From NCBI GenBank assembly GCA_021827205.1, contig JAKAWV010000013.1:1-64000 (forward strand): a stretch of DNA of 64,000 nucleotides, given 5' to 3'. A program made the position numbers and the translations under genes. A model generated the notes under the pieces. It was not told the DNA's origin and made no database searches. It saw only the letters and a program-made list of their open reading frames with translations. Positions 17,288 to 26,939 of the stretch are shown here, in pieces (position 1 is the first letter of the stretch; every line of letters starts with the position of its first letter). The DNA comes from Pseudomonadota bacterium. Lineage in GTDB: Bacteria; Pseudomonadota; Gammaproteobacteria; Xanthomonadales; Rhodanobacteraceae.

Positions 17288-18052
17288 ATGGCTTCCGGCA
17301 ATCCGCTGCTGCGTTCGTCCAACTTTGAAGGCCTCGCCATCGGCGGCGAGCGCATGACCATCAACGGCACCATCGGCAAGACCGCGATCATGCTGATCCT
17401 GGTCTGCGTCTCCGCGGGCTGGACCTGGCTGCGTTTTGACGCGGCGCTGGCCGTCGGCGGCAAGGATGCGGCCGCCGCCGCCATGGCTGCGGTCGCGCCG
17501 TTCCTCATGGGCGGGCTGATCGCCGGCCTGGTACTGGCGCTGGTGTCGGTGTTCGCCAAGCGCTTCATCGCCATCACCGCGCCGCTGTATGCCATCGCCG
17601 AGGGCTTCGTGGTCGGCGGCATCTCGGCGATTTTCGATCTCAGTTATCCCGGCGTGGTAGTGACCGCGGTGGCGCTGACCTTCGGCGTGATGGCGGTGAT
17701 GCTGTTCCTGTACAGCAGCCGCATCATCAAGGTGACCGACAAATTGCGCATGGGCATCGTCGCCGCGACCGGCGGCATCATGCTGGTGTACGTCATCAAC
17801 ATGGTGATGGGTTTCTTCGGTGCGCAGATCGGCCTGATCAACAGCGCCAGCCCGCTGGGCATCGGCTTCAGCCTGCTGGTGGTGGGCATCGCCGCGTTCA
17901 ATCTGCTGATCGATTTCGACATGATCGAGCGCGGCGCCGCCGCCGGCGCGCCGCGCAACATGGAGTGGTACGGCGCCTTCGGCCTGACCGTCACGCTGGT
18001 GTGGCTGTACATCGAGATCCTCAGCCTGCTGGGCAAGCTGCAGCGGCGCTGA
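17288..18052 (+). CDS. Bax inhibitor-1 / YccA family membrane protein
   Basis: A 254-residue integral membrane protein with seven predicted hydrophobic segments, matching the Bax inhibitor-1-like family (PF12811 branch). The start at 17288 gives the typical soluble opening MASGNPLLRSSNFEGLA, then GERMTINGTIGKTAIML for TM1. Between TM3 and TM4 lies IAEGFVVGGISAIF, and the last helices contain FNLLIDFDMIERGAAAG, with the conserved aspartates proposed for pH-sensitive calcium leak in the family. It is a stand-alone gene, divergent from hsdM. Confidence 0.9.
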   Translation: MASGNPLLRSSNFEGLAIGGERMTINGTIGKTAIMLILVCVSAGWTWLRFDAALAVGGKDAAAAAMAAVAPFLMGGLIAGLVLALVSVFAKRFIAITAPLYAIAEGFVVGGISAIFDLSYPGVVVTAVALTFGVMAVMLFLYSSRIIKVTDKLRMGIVAATGGIMLVYVINMVMGFFGAQIGLINSASPLGIGFSLLVVGIAAFNLLIDFDMIERGAAAGAPRNMEWYGAFGLTVTLVWLYIEILSLLGKLQRR

Positions 18053-18320
18053 GACCGCCCGCCCGGCGCCGAGTCGCCGGTCGTCTGGCGCGCATCTCCC
18101 CGGGGGAGTGAGAATCGTGCGCGCGCACTGCGCGCTGCGCGGCGGCTGTGCTTCGGGCCAATGGCCACGACGCGGACGGTATGCCCGCCGACGCGGTGAC
18201 ACTGACGAGTCGATGCGCGTCAGCGCATCGCCGTGTCGCCGCAACCACGGTGCAAACGGCGTTTGAATTTGGCGTCAGTGCGCGTCACCATTCGACCGGC
18301 ACAATGCAGTGGAGGCTGGC

Positions 18321-19861
18321 ATGCGCGCAGCAGGATGGATCGTGGCTCTGGCGCTCACTGTGTCGTTTGCGTCGGTGGCCAACGCGCGCGCGCAGTCCTT
18401 GCCCGCGTGTCTGGATTTCGCCCAGCCGCCCACGCCCGCGCTGCAACAGGCCGCGGCCCGCGGTGATATCGCCGCGCAAACACGGCTGGGCACGATCGAC
18501 GCATCAGGACTGGCCGTGCCGCGCGATGTGGCCCGTGCGCTGCCGCTGCTGACCGCGGCAGTACGTCATGGCGATGCGCGCGCGCAATACCAGTTGGGCA
18601 AGCTGTACGAGCACGACGTGTACCTGTTCACCGCGCTCAAGCCGTTACCGCTCAATCGGTTCATCGTGCTTCCGCTGATGCCGGATGACCGCATCGCGTG
18701 GCACTGGTATCGGCAAGCCGCACGCCAAGGCTATGTGCCGGCCATGTGGGCGCTCAGTGCGTTGGAGACCAATGCCGCGATGATGCCGTTCAATCCCGTG
18801 CTTCAGCCTTCATGGCAGCGCGCGGCGCAGGTCCACCAGCGCGCGCTGCACTGGCTGGCGCGTGCCCCGATGCCGGATTCGCGCCTGCACAGGTGCGGCT
18901 GGTGGGTACCGTGGATGAGTTCCCGATCTTCAGGCTCGGCCTGCTGCTGCCGCACACGCCGCCTGGCACCGTGCGCTTCGCCGGCGAGTCGCGGCGCTTC
19001 GACGCGGCCGTGAGCCAGGGATTCGACCTGATCGATCTGTCTTCGCGAAGCCTCTATGTGAATCCGGGTATCCCCATGCAATCGGATGCTGCGCAGGCCA
19101 ACTGGACGCGCCTCATGACTGCCTTGCCGGTGGCGCACACCGCGCACGGTCTCGATGCCCTGAATCCGCGGCGACAGGGCATCCCCACGAATCCGCGTCG
19201 TGCGCTCGACTATCTCGAGGGCAGGGCCATCGCCGGTGACCGCGCCGCGGTCACCGATCTGGGCTTCTTCTATTTGCGCCGTGATCCCGCGCTGGCGCGC
19301 GCCTTGTTCGCGCGTGCGGCGCGGCATGGCGATGCGGTCGCCGAATTGCGGCTGGGCATGATGCTGAAACCGCAGATCCCGCCGTTATGGCCGCCGCCAC
19401 GTCCGCCGCTGGAGCGCAAGGTTCCATCGGCTGCAGCCTGGCAGCCGACGCTGGCCTTGTGGACGCAGGCAGCCGAGCAGGGTGATGCCCTGGCGGCCTT
19501 GTCGCTGGCCCGTCAACTGATGCAAGAGAAGCCGCGCGATGCAGCCACCCAAACGCGTGCCTATGCGTGGCTGCTGGTCGCCGCGGCGCGTTGGCCGCCG
19601 TACAACGGATTCCGCGAGTACGTCCTGCAGCGCGAGCTGGTGCACTTGGTGCCGCGCCTGGCCGCGGCGCAGCGGGCGGCGGGTCTGGCGTTCGCGGCGC
19701 ACTGGCTCGAGCGGGTTGGCTGCGCGCCACCATCAGCGCGGCAACAGGCGTCAGCAGCGGGCATGGCACGTGCCGTACGCCGGCGCTGCGCTGAGCTGCG
19801 TTCAAGCCACCAGCGCCGCCGCGTGGCGCAGCGGCAGCGCGGCGTCCCAGTCGACGGGTGA
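18321..19861 (+). pseudogene. Secreted Sel1-like repeat protein, frameshifted
   Basis: The ATG at 18321 opens a signal peptide (MRAAGWIVALALTVSFASVA) and then Sel1/TPR-like units (GDIAAQTRLGTIDASG, HGDARAQYQLGKLYEHD, RQGYVPAMWALSALE). Around 18885 the coding signal moves to another frame, which carries the rest (VRLVGTVDEFPIFRLGLLLP, then AGDRAAVTDLGFFYLRRD, HGDAVAELRLGMML and QGDALAALSLARQLMQE). A single indel would restore about 500 residues. The last 20 codons before the stop at 19861 run into the duplicated aat fragment on the other strand, so the original C-terminus may also have been altered. Such periplasmic repeat proteins are usually scaffolds. Confidence 0.6.
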
Positions 19862-19936
19862 TGGCACGCTGGCCAGGCCTTGCAACGACGCGCTGAACTG
19901 CGCATGCGGCATTTCGACGGCACCCAGTGCCAGAAG
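19802..19936 (-). pseudogene. Fragment of aat (leucyl/phenylalanyl-tRNA transferase), 3' end only
   Basis: On the minus strand this reads LLALGAVEMPHAQFSASLQG followed by LASVPSPVDWDAALPLRHAA and a stop. The intact aat ends with TLALGAFEMPRSEYLEQLQR and PEDWDAALPLRAACALATR. The DNA also aligns directly, for instance GCGGCATTTCGA and GCGGCGTCCCAGTC in both. Only the last 45 codons are present. Together with the true aat 3' end at 22659-22795 it forms direct repeats on either side of the AraC/methyltransferase/cupin cassette. Confidence 0.8.
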
Positions 19937-20023
19937 GCGGGTATGCCGCCGCGCAGCGGCGCGGACGCCCCCCGGGGAGGCGGGCATCGTCGTGGCCGCG
20001 CCCGCGTCCGATCTCCGGCTCTT

Positions 20024-20410
20024 TCAGCGCGCGGCCTGGCCGAGCAGGTGCTCAATGACGATCCCGTGTTCGTGTTGCGGACTGAACATCACGATCTCGG
20101 CGTCGGCATCGACGCGGACGTTGTGTCCGGGCGGCCAATAGAACAGGTCGCTCGCGCGGACCGTTTCCTGCACTCCGGCGCCGTCGGTGGTCGTGAGCTG
20201 TCCGCGCAGGACGTAGCCCCAGTGCGGCGACTGGCAGGCATCGCCTTGCAGGCCGTGGAACAGCGGCGCGGTGTCGACGCCGGTGTCGAGACTGAAATAT
20301 TCGCAGGCGAACCTGCCCAGTCCGCGCGCGTCCCCGAAGTTCTCGTGTTGGCGGATGACGACGCCGGGAACCTGCATCTTCACTTCGATCCTGTCTTTGG
20401 CGATGTGCAT
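20024..20410 (-). CDS. Cupin-domain protein (cassette 2)
   Basis: A 128-residue cupin, about half identical over its whole length to the cupin at 8144-8536. Shared blocks include MHIAK at the start, EYFSL, a CQSPHWGYVLRGQL block (near 60-73), DLFYWPPGHNVRV (near 87-99) and MFSPQHEHG. It lies 53 bases downstream of the methyltransferase gene on the same strand, as in cassette 1, supporting a conserved functional pairing. There is no signal peptide. Possible roles are binding or modifying the same small molecule as the methyltransferase; none can be proven from sequence. Confidence 0.8.
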   Translation of the reverse strand: MHIAKDRIEVKMQVPGVVIRQHENFGDARGLGRFACEYFSLDTGVDTAPLFHGLQGDACQSPHWGYVLRGQLTTTDGAGVQETVRASDLFYWPPGHNVRVDADAEIVMFSPQHEHGIVIEHLLGQAAR

Positions 20411-20463
20411 GATGTCGCTCGCGTTCGTGTCGGAAAGGTTTTCGAGGCCGGTGTCGCGGACCG

Positions 20464-21318
20464 TCAGGCGCGGCGCTCGCCGCGCCGGGTGATGATGACT
20501 TCCATGTATTCGCCTGGAACCACCAGCGAACCGGACCCGCCGGTGTTGAATCTCGCCAACAATGCGGTGATGTCCTCGGCCAGCGCATGCCGGCCGCTCT
20601 CCGGCAGCGCCTCGAACGCCTTCTGCACGGGTCCGTAGCAGTCGCGGAACACCTGCAGCCAGTGGCCCGGCGAGCGGTAGCGGAAGTTGAAATGTTTGCG
20701 GCGGATCTGCATGCCGCGCGCCTGCGCGCCGAACAGGGTGGTGAGGTGCGCTTCGGTGCCCCAGAGCGCCGGCGAGGCCACGCCCGCCGGCGGCGGTACG
20801 TGGCGGCCGACCACGCCGAACAGTTGGCCGATGAATCCTTCCGGCGTCCAGTTGGCCAGGCCGATGCGCCCGCCGCCGCGCAGCACGCGCAGCATCTCCC
20901 CGGTGCAGCGCTCGTGCTGCGGGGCGAACATCGCGCCGAAAGTGGACAGCACCGCGTCGAATGCGGCATCGGCGTAGGGCAGGGCTTCGGCATCGGCTAC
21001 CTCGAAGCGCACCTGCAGGCCTTCGGCCGCGGCGCGCGCGGCGCCCTTGTCCAGCAGTGCGGGCACGTAGTCGATGGCGGTGACGTTGGCATGGCGGCGT
21101 GCCGCGGCCAGACTGGCATTGCCGTTGCCGGCGGCGACATCGAGCACCCGCTCGCCGGCACGGATGTCGGCGGCTTCGGCCAGGGTCTCGCCGACGATCT
21201 GCAGGGTATTGCCAATCACGGCGAAATCGCCGGCTGCCCAGACTGCCTGTTGCCGCCTTTTGACGGCGGTGTAATCGATGCCCTCTCTGGCAGGGGCGGA
21301 ATCGGTAACGGTATTCAT
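20464..21318 (-). CDS. SAM-dependent methyltransferase (UbiE/SAM_11-like), cassette 2
   Basis: A 284-residue class I methyltransferase started at the ATG at 21318 (MNTVTDSAPAREGIDYTAVK). SAM motif I is RVLDVAAGNGNASLAAAR near residue 58, motif II is VTAIDYVPALL, ALPYADAAFDAVLSTFGAMF covers motif IV, and RVLRGGGRIGLANWTPEGF covers motif VI. The WTPEGFIGQLF stretch is typical of a group of small-molecule or quinone-like methyltransferases. It differs in type from the cassette 1 methyltransferase (no winged-helix domain), so only the cupin is a close paralogue. It is divergent from the AraC regulator over 182 bases. Confidence 0.85.
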   Translation of the reverse strand: MNTVTDSAPAREGIDYTAVKRRQQAVWAAGDFAVIGNTLQIVGETLAEAADIRAGERVLDVAAGNGNASLAAARRHANVTAIDYVPALLDKGAARAAAEGLQVRFEVADAEALPYADAAFDAVLSTFGAMFAPQHERCTGEMLRVLRGGGRIGLANWTPEGFIGQLFGVVGRHVPPPAGVASPALWGTEAHLTTLFGAQARGMQIRRKHFNFRYRSPGHWLQVFRDCYGPVQKAFEALPESGRHALAEDITALLARFNTGGSGSLVVPGEYMEVIITRRGERRA

Positions 21319-21500
21319 GGGCGACTCCCGGTTGCCATCCGGCACTGCCAGGCCGCAGGATCGGCTTGCTCTGGCGTGGCCGTTTCATGTTATGTTCGGA
21401 TCGGCATTCGTCCGGCGCTTGACTTTCCGTATTGAAAATGTGATCAGAAGTCCACTGCCGGGGCCGACGCCCGCAGCGAGGGTCGGCTTCGACCCGCGGC

Positions 21501-22523
21501 ATGTCCGGAGGCCGGATGGAGCACGACATCCTTTCCGATGTGCTGCGCGGCATTCGCCTGCGCGGCGCCGTGTTCTACGACTACCGCTTCGGTGATGAAT
21601 GGGCTGCCGAGGCGCCGCCGGCATGCGAGATCGCGCCCACGCTGCTGCCGGGCGCCGAGCACGTCATGGAGTACCACGTGCTGATCCGCGGCAGCGGCTG
21701 GGCCGCGGTTGCCGGGCAGCCCGCGGTGCGCCTGGCCGAGGGCGACGCGGTGGTGCTGCCGCACGGCGACCGCCATGTCATGTCCAGCCGGCCGGGCCTG
21801 CGCCCGCAGCCCTTCGACGTCGCCTGGGCCTACGCGCATCGCCGCGATCCGCGCCCGGTTCCGTTCGACGCGCGGATCGACGGCGTGCTGGCCGGCGACG
21901 CCGCCGGTGAGGATGCCCCGGCGCGGCTGGTGTGCGGTTTCGTGTGCTGTGACCTGCATCCGTTCAACCCGCTGGTCGCGCAGTTGCCGCCGCTGCTGCA
22001 CCTGCCGGCCGATGCCGGCAGCGCCTGGATCCTCGCCATTCTGCGGCAGGCGTTGCAGACTGGCGCTGCGCGAGAGCCGGGCCACGAGGCCATGCTCGAG
22101 TGCATCAGCGAACTGCTGTTCGTGCATGCCGTACGCCACTACCTCGGTCGTCTGGATGCGGGTGCCGGCGGCTGGCTGGCCGCGCTGCATGACCGCCGCA
22201 TCGGCCACGCTCTGGCGCTGCTGCACGCACAGCCGGCGCACGCATGGACGCTGGACGAACTGGGCCGGCGGGTAGGCCTGTCGCGCTCGGCGCTGCATGC
22301 ACATTTCGTACGTTGCGTCGGCCGGTCGCCCATGCAGTACCTGACCCTGTGGCGCATGCAGCTGGCCGCCAGCCTGCTGCGCGGCAGCAACGCGCCCATC
22401 GCCGCGATCGCGCTGGAAGCGGGCTACGACGCCGAGGCCGCTTTCACCCGCGCATTCAAACGCTGCACGGGTCTGCCGCCGGCGGCGTGGCGGCGCCGGG
22501 CCACGGCGGCGTTGCCGCCATGA
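21501..22523 (+). CDS. AraC-family transcriptional regulator with cupin sensor domain
   Basis: A 340-residue regulator. The N-terminal half is the AraC-type cupin_6 ligand domain (YHVLIRGSGWAAVAGQPAVR, then LAEGDAVVLPHGDRHVM). The C-terminal 100 residues form the double HTH of the family (WTLDELGRRVGLSRSALHAH, SPMQYLTLWRMQLAASLL, IAAIALEAGYDAEAAFTRAF). ATG codons at 21501 and 21516 are both possible. It faces away from the methyltransferase-cupin pair across a shared promoter region, the normal layout for a regulator controlling the divergent operon. Relatives respond to toxic or aromatic small molecules; the ligand here is unknown. Confidence 0.85.
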   Translation: MSGGRMEHDILSDVLRGIRLRGAVFYDYRFGDEWAAEAPPACEIAPTLLPGAEHVMEYHVLIRGSGWAAVAGQPAVRLAEGDAVVLPHGDRHVMSSRPGLRPQPFDVAWAYAHRRDPRPVPFDARIDGVLAGDAAGEDAPARLVCGFVCCDLHPFNPLVAQLPPLLHLPADAGSAWILAILRQALQTGAAREPGHEAMLECISELLFVHAVRHYLGRLDAGAGGWLAALHDRRIGHALALLHAQPAHAWTLDELGRRVGLSRSALHAHFVRCVGRSPMQYLTLWRMQLAASLLRGSNAPIAAIALEAGYDAEAAFTRAFKRCTGLPPAAWRRRATAALPP

Positions 22524-22658
22524 CGGGATCGCGACATCGGGTAGCCACGACGCAGAGGCATGGGAGCGGGGAGGTCCGGAACATAGGCCGCAGCGTGCGA
22601 TGGCGGCGGCCGTCGCCATTGCCGCCACCGCGGCAGGCAGGCCGACCCGATGCGTGTC

Positions 22659-23384
22659 TCAGCGCGTCGCCAGCGCGCACGCGGCGCGCAACGGCAGCGC
22701 GGCGTCCCAGTCTTCCGGCGCGGACTGCCCGCGCAGTCGCTGCAATTGCTCGAGATATTCGCTGCGCGGCATTTCGAAGGCGCCCAGCGCCAGCGTGTGC
22801 GCATTGGCCACTTGCGCATCCAGCAGCGGCATGCCCCAGGCGGCCAGCGCGCGGCAAGCCGCATACAACGCCACCTTGGAGCCGCCGCTGCGCGCACTGA
22901 ACATCGATTCGCCCGAGAACATGCCGCCGCTGGCCACGCCGTAAAGGCCGCCGACCAGTTCGCTGCCGTCCCAGACCTCGAACGAATGCGCGTGGCCGAG
23001 CCGGTGCAACCGCGCATAAGCGCGGCGCATGGCTGGGGTGATCCAGGTGCCGCGCTGGCCGGCGCGCGGTGCGGCGCAGGCGGCGATGACCTGATCAAAA
23101 GCGCGATCGACGCTGAGCGTCCACGGCAGCGCACGCAGCGTGCGGGCGAAGCGCCGTTGCGGGCGCGTGTGCGCCGTGTCGAACACGCAGCGCGGATTGG
23201 GTGCCCACCACAACAGCGGCGCGCCCGCGCTGTACCAGGGAAAGATGCCCTGCGCGTAAGCCGCGCGCAGGCGTTCGGGGCGCAGATCACCGCCGATGGC
23301 CAGCAGCCCGGATGCGTGCGCGCGCTCGACCGGCGGGAAGCGTGTGTCGTCGGGGGCCAGCAGGTAGGGCTGGGTGGTGGTCAT
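22659..23384 (-). CDS. aat: Leucyl/phenylalanyl-tRNA-protein transferase
   Basis: A 241-residue enzyme that adds Leu or Phe from aminoacyl-tRNA to proteins with N-terminal Arg or Lys, marking them for ClpS/ClpAP degradation (N-degron pathway). Signature stretches are present: GLLAIGGDLRPERLRAAYAQ, GIFPWYSAGAPLLWWAPNPR, a VGGLYGVASGGMFSGESMFS core, SKVALYA and the C-terminal LALGAFEMPRSEYL. The start at 23384 (MTTTQPYLLAPDDTRFPP) gives the usual family length. A truncated copy of its last 45 codons lies at 19802-19936. It is downstream of the FemAB-like GNAT gene on the same strand. Confidence 0.95.
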   Translation of the reverse strand: MTTTQPYLLAPDDTRFPPVERAHASGLLAIGGDLRPERLRAAYAQGIFPWYSAGAPLLWWAPNPRCVFDTAHTRPQRRFARTLRALPWTLSVDRAFDQVIAACAAPRAGQRGTWITPAMRRAYARLHRLGHAHSFEVWDGSELVGGLYGVASGGMFSGESMFSARSGGSKVALYAACRALAAWGMPLLDAQVANAHTLALGAFEMPRSEYLEQLQRLRGQSAPEDWDAALPLRAACALATR

Positions 23385-23455
23385 GGGTGCATCGTACGGG
23401 CGGCACGGGCGTGTGTCCGTAATGCGTGTGCACGCAAGCAATCAACGACGTGCGC

Positions 23456-24598
23456 TCACTGCGCGTAGGGCGAATGCGCCAGCAGTTCGTCGCGCCACGC
23501 CCGCACTTGCAACTGCTCCTGCGCGAGATACTGCGCCACGGCGCAGCGCAGACCGGCATGCGCGATGATGTGGCGCGAGTGCGTCAGCGTCGGCAGAAAG
23601 CCGCGTGCCAGCTTGTGCTCGCCCTGCGCACCCGGTTCGAAGCGTTGCAGGCCGGTGCGCAGGCAGTGTTCGATGCCCTGGTAGTAGCACAGCTCGAAAT
23701 GCAGGCCAGGCGCATTTTCGCGGCTGCCCCAATAACGGCCGTATAGCGTGCTCGATGAATTCAGGAACAGCGCCATCGCCACCATGCGTATGCCGCGCCA
23801 GGCCAGCGCCAGCCACACCTGACCGGGCAGGGCGCCGCCGAGGTGCGCGAAAAAATCGGCGCTCAGCGCGGCGAGATTGCCGTGCGCATCGAAGGTGTCC
23901 AGGTACAACGCATGCACCGCCGCCCACGCCTGCGCATCGAGGCTGGTGCCTGCGCGCCATTCGATGCGCAGGCCCGAAGCGACCACCTGCGCGCGCTCGG
24001 CGCGGATGTTCTTGCGCTTCTTGTGCCTGAGCGCGGCCAGGAAATCCTCGAACGTATGCCAGTTGCGATTGCCCCAGTGGAACTGCACGTCGCTGCGCGC
24101 CAGCCAGTGCGCGTCGTCGCGCGCGCACGCGGCGAGGTCGTCGGCTTCGAGAAACAGCAGGTGCGTCGAGCTGAGGTGCTCGCCCAGCATCAATTCGCGC
24201 AAGCCGGCCAGCAGTGCGGCGCGGCGCGCATCCGCACCCGCGCCAGCGCCGACCAGCAAGCGCGGACCGACCACGGGCGAATACGGCACCGCGCACAGCA
24301 GCTTGGGGTAGTAGTCGTCACCGGCGCGCTCCAGCGCCTGCGACCAGGCATGGTCGAACACGAACTCGCCGTGCGAGTTGAACTTCAGATACAGCGGCGC
24401 GGCGGCCACCAGCCGGTCGTCCTCGAACAAGCCCAGATGCTGCGCCTGCCAGCCCCAGTCGGCGCGCAGACACCCGTGTTGCTCCAGCCCGGCGAGGAAC
24501 GCGTGGCTGAGAAACGGATTGTCGTCGGGGCGCAGCGCATCCCAGTCGGCGGCGGCGATCGTGTCCAGCCGCTCGAGGATGCGCAGCGCCAGCGTCAT
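23456..24598 (-). CDS. FemAB-like GNAT protein (PF04339 family)
   Basis: A 380-residue protein of the peptidoglycan-biosynthesis-like GNAT family, formerly DUF482. The opening DWDALRPDDNPFLSHAFLAG, the middle VVGPRLLVG and HKKRKNIRAERAQV, and the C-terminal RYWGSRENAPGLHFELCYYQ, GIEHCLRTGLQRFEPGAQGE and HKLARGFLP are conserved features of the family. Its biochemical role is not established. It sits between trxB and aat, an order seen in related genomes, 13 bases downstream of trxB and 71 bases upstream of aat, probably one transcription unit. Confidence 0.85.
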   Translation of the reverse strand: MTLALRILERLDTIAAADWDALRPDDNPFLSHAFLAGLEQHGCLRADWGWQAQHLGLFEDDRLVAAAPLYLKFNSHGEFVFDHAWSQALERAGDDYYPKLLCAVPYSPVVGPRLLVGAGAGADARRAALLAGLRELMLGEHLSSTHLLFLEADDLAACARDDAHWLARSDVQFHWGNRNWHTFEDFLAALRHKKRKNIRAERAQVVASGLRIEWRAGTSLDAQAWAAVHALYLDTFDAHGNLAALSADFFAHLGGALPGQVWLALAWRGIRMVAMALFLNSSSTLYGRYWGSRENAPGLHFELCYYQGIEHCLRTGLQRFEPGAQGEHKLARGFLPTLTHSRHIIAHAGLRCAVAQYLAQEQLQVRAWRDELLAHSPYAQ

Positions 24599-24611
24599 TG
24601 CCTGGTGCCGC

Positions 24612-25682
<1,071 letters not shown>

Positions 25683-25727
25683 TCAAGCCGTGCGACGAAT
25701 CTCCTCATCCCCCCGCGAGGTTTCCCC

Positions 25728-26792
25728 ATGCATATCGGCATCCCTTCTGAAACCAAGACGCTCGAAGGTCGTGTGGCCCTGGTCCCTGCCGCCTGCGCCG
25801 ATCTGCTGCGCCACGGTCACGAGGTCTACGTGCAGTCCGGCGCCGGCCACAAGAGCGGCTTCAGCGATGACGCCTACACGCGCGTTGGCGTGCATATCGT
25901 TCCCGACGCCGCGGCGCTGTACGAGAAGGGCGAGCTGATCGTCAAGGTCAAGGAGCCCATCGCCGGCGATCTGGCATTGCTGAAAAAGCGCCACTTGTTG
26001 TTCTGTTATTTGCATCTGGCCGCCGAGCCGGAACTGACGCGCAAGCTGCTGGCCATTGGCCTGACCGGCGTGGCCTTCGAGTCGGTCGAGGACAACGGCA
26101 GTCTGCCGCTGCTGCACCCGATGTCGGTGATCGCCGGCCGCATCGCCACGCAGATGGGCACGACCTTGCTGCACCAGCCGCAGGGCGGCAAGGGCAAGCT
26201 GCTGGGCGGCATGGCCTCGACGCCGCGCGGCAAGGTGGTGGTGCTGGGCGCCGGTGCCGCCGGCGGCAACGCCGCCGCGCTGGCCGCCGCCGCCGGCGCC
26301 AACGTGGTGGTGTTCGACAAGCGCCCGGACCGCATGGCCGAGATGATGGCGCTGGGTCCCAATGTCACCGCGCTGTACGCCTACGAATCGCTGGTGGCCG
26401 AGGAGGTGGCCGGCGCCGACATCGTGGTCGGCGCCGTGCTGATCCCCAGCGCCAAGGCGCCGCGCGTGGTCACCGAGGCCATGGTCAAGTCGATGGAGAA
26501 GGGCAGCGTGCTGGTGGACATCTCCATCGATCAGGGCGGCTGCTTCGAGACCTCGCGTCCGACCACCTGGAAGGAGCCCACCTACAGCGTGCATGGGGTG
26601 ACGCACTTTGCCGTCACCAACATGCCGGGCGCGGTGCCGCAGACCTCCTCGCACGCCATCTGCGCGGCGATTCTGCCCTACGTGCAGCGTCTGGCGGCTG
26701 GTGCCGAGTGGCGCCAGCATGAGCCGCTGCGCAAGGGCATCAACATCGAAGCGGGCAAGATCGTGCATCCGGCGCTGCAGGGCGTGGTCTGA
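25728..26792 (+). CDS. ald: Alanine dehydrogenase
   Basis: A 354-residue NAD-dependent enzyme that interconverts L-alanine and pyruvate plus ammonia. The start at 25728 (MHIGIPSETKTLEGRVALVP) is preferred over an upstream frame. The catalytic lysine region IVKVKEPIAGD, the histidine region LLFCYLHLAAEPEL, HPMSVIAGRIATQMG and the nucleotide motif VVVLGAGAAGGNAAALAAAA are in place, and TNMPGAVPQTSSHAI marks the hinge. The length is slightly shorter than the usual 370 because the C-terminus ends at KIVHPALQGVV, as in related species. The ftsK gene follows on the same strand. Confidence 0.95.
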   Translation: MHIGIPSETKTLEGRVALVPAACADLLRHGHEVYVQSGAGHKSGFSDDAYTRVGVHIVPDAAALYEKGELIVKVKEPIAGDLALLKKRHLLFCYLHLAAEPELTRKLLAIGLTGVAFESVEDNGSLPLLHPMSVIAGRIATQMGTTLLHQPQGGKGKLLGGMASTPRGKVVVLGAGAAGGNAAALAAAAGANVVVFDKRPDRMAEMMALGPNVTALYAYESLVAEEVAGADIVVGAVLIPSAKAPRVVTEAMVKSMEKGSVLVDISIDQGGCFETSRPTTWKEPTYSVHGVTHFAVTNMPGAVPQTSSHAICAAILPYVQRLAAGAEWRQHEPLRKGINIEAGKIVHPALQGVV

Positions 26793-26939
26793 GGCCGCGC
26801 GCGCGGATCGCTTGGGTTTTCTCTCCGCCGGGTACATGAGCCTGTTCTGAGAGTATCGAAGGATGCTGCGCGCCACTGTTTCCCGATGCCAGCGCGAGCG
26901 CTTGCTGGTGTAATCTGCCGCAAGATTTCGGCAAGCGGG

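Noticed and set aside
17051-18244. 398-codon N-terminal extension of hsdM
   Set aside because: The frame is open but runs antisense through the Bax inhibitor-1 gene, is rich in His/Asp/Arg as shadow frames are, and has no family similarity. The ATG at 17050 matches HsdM.
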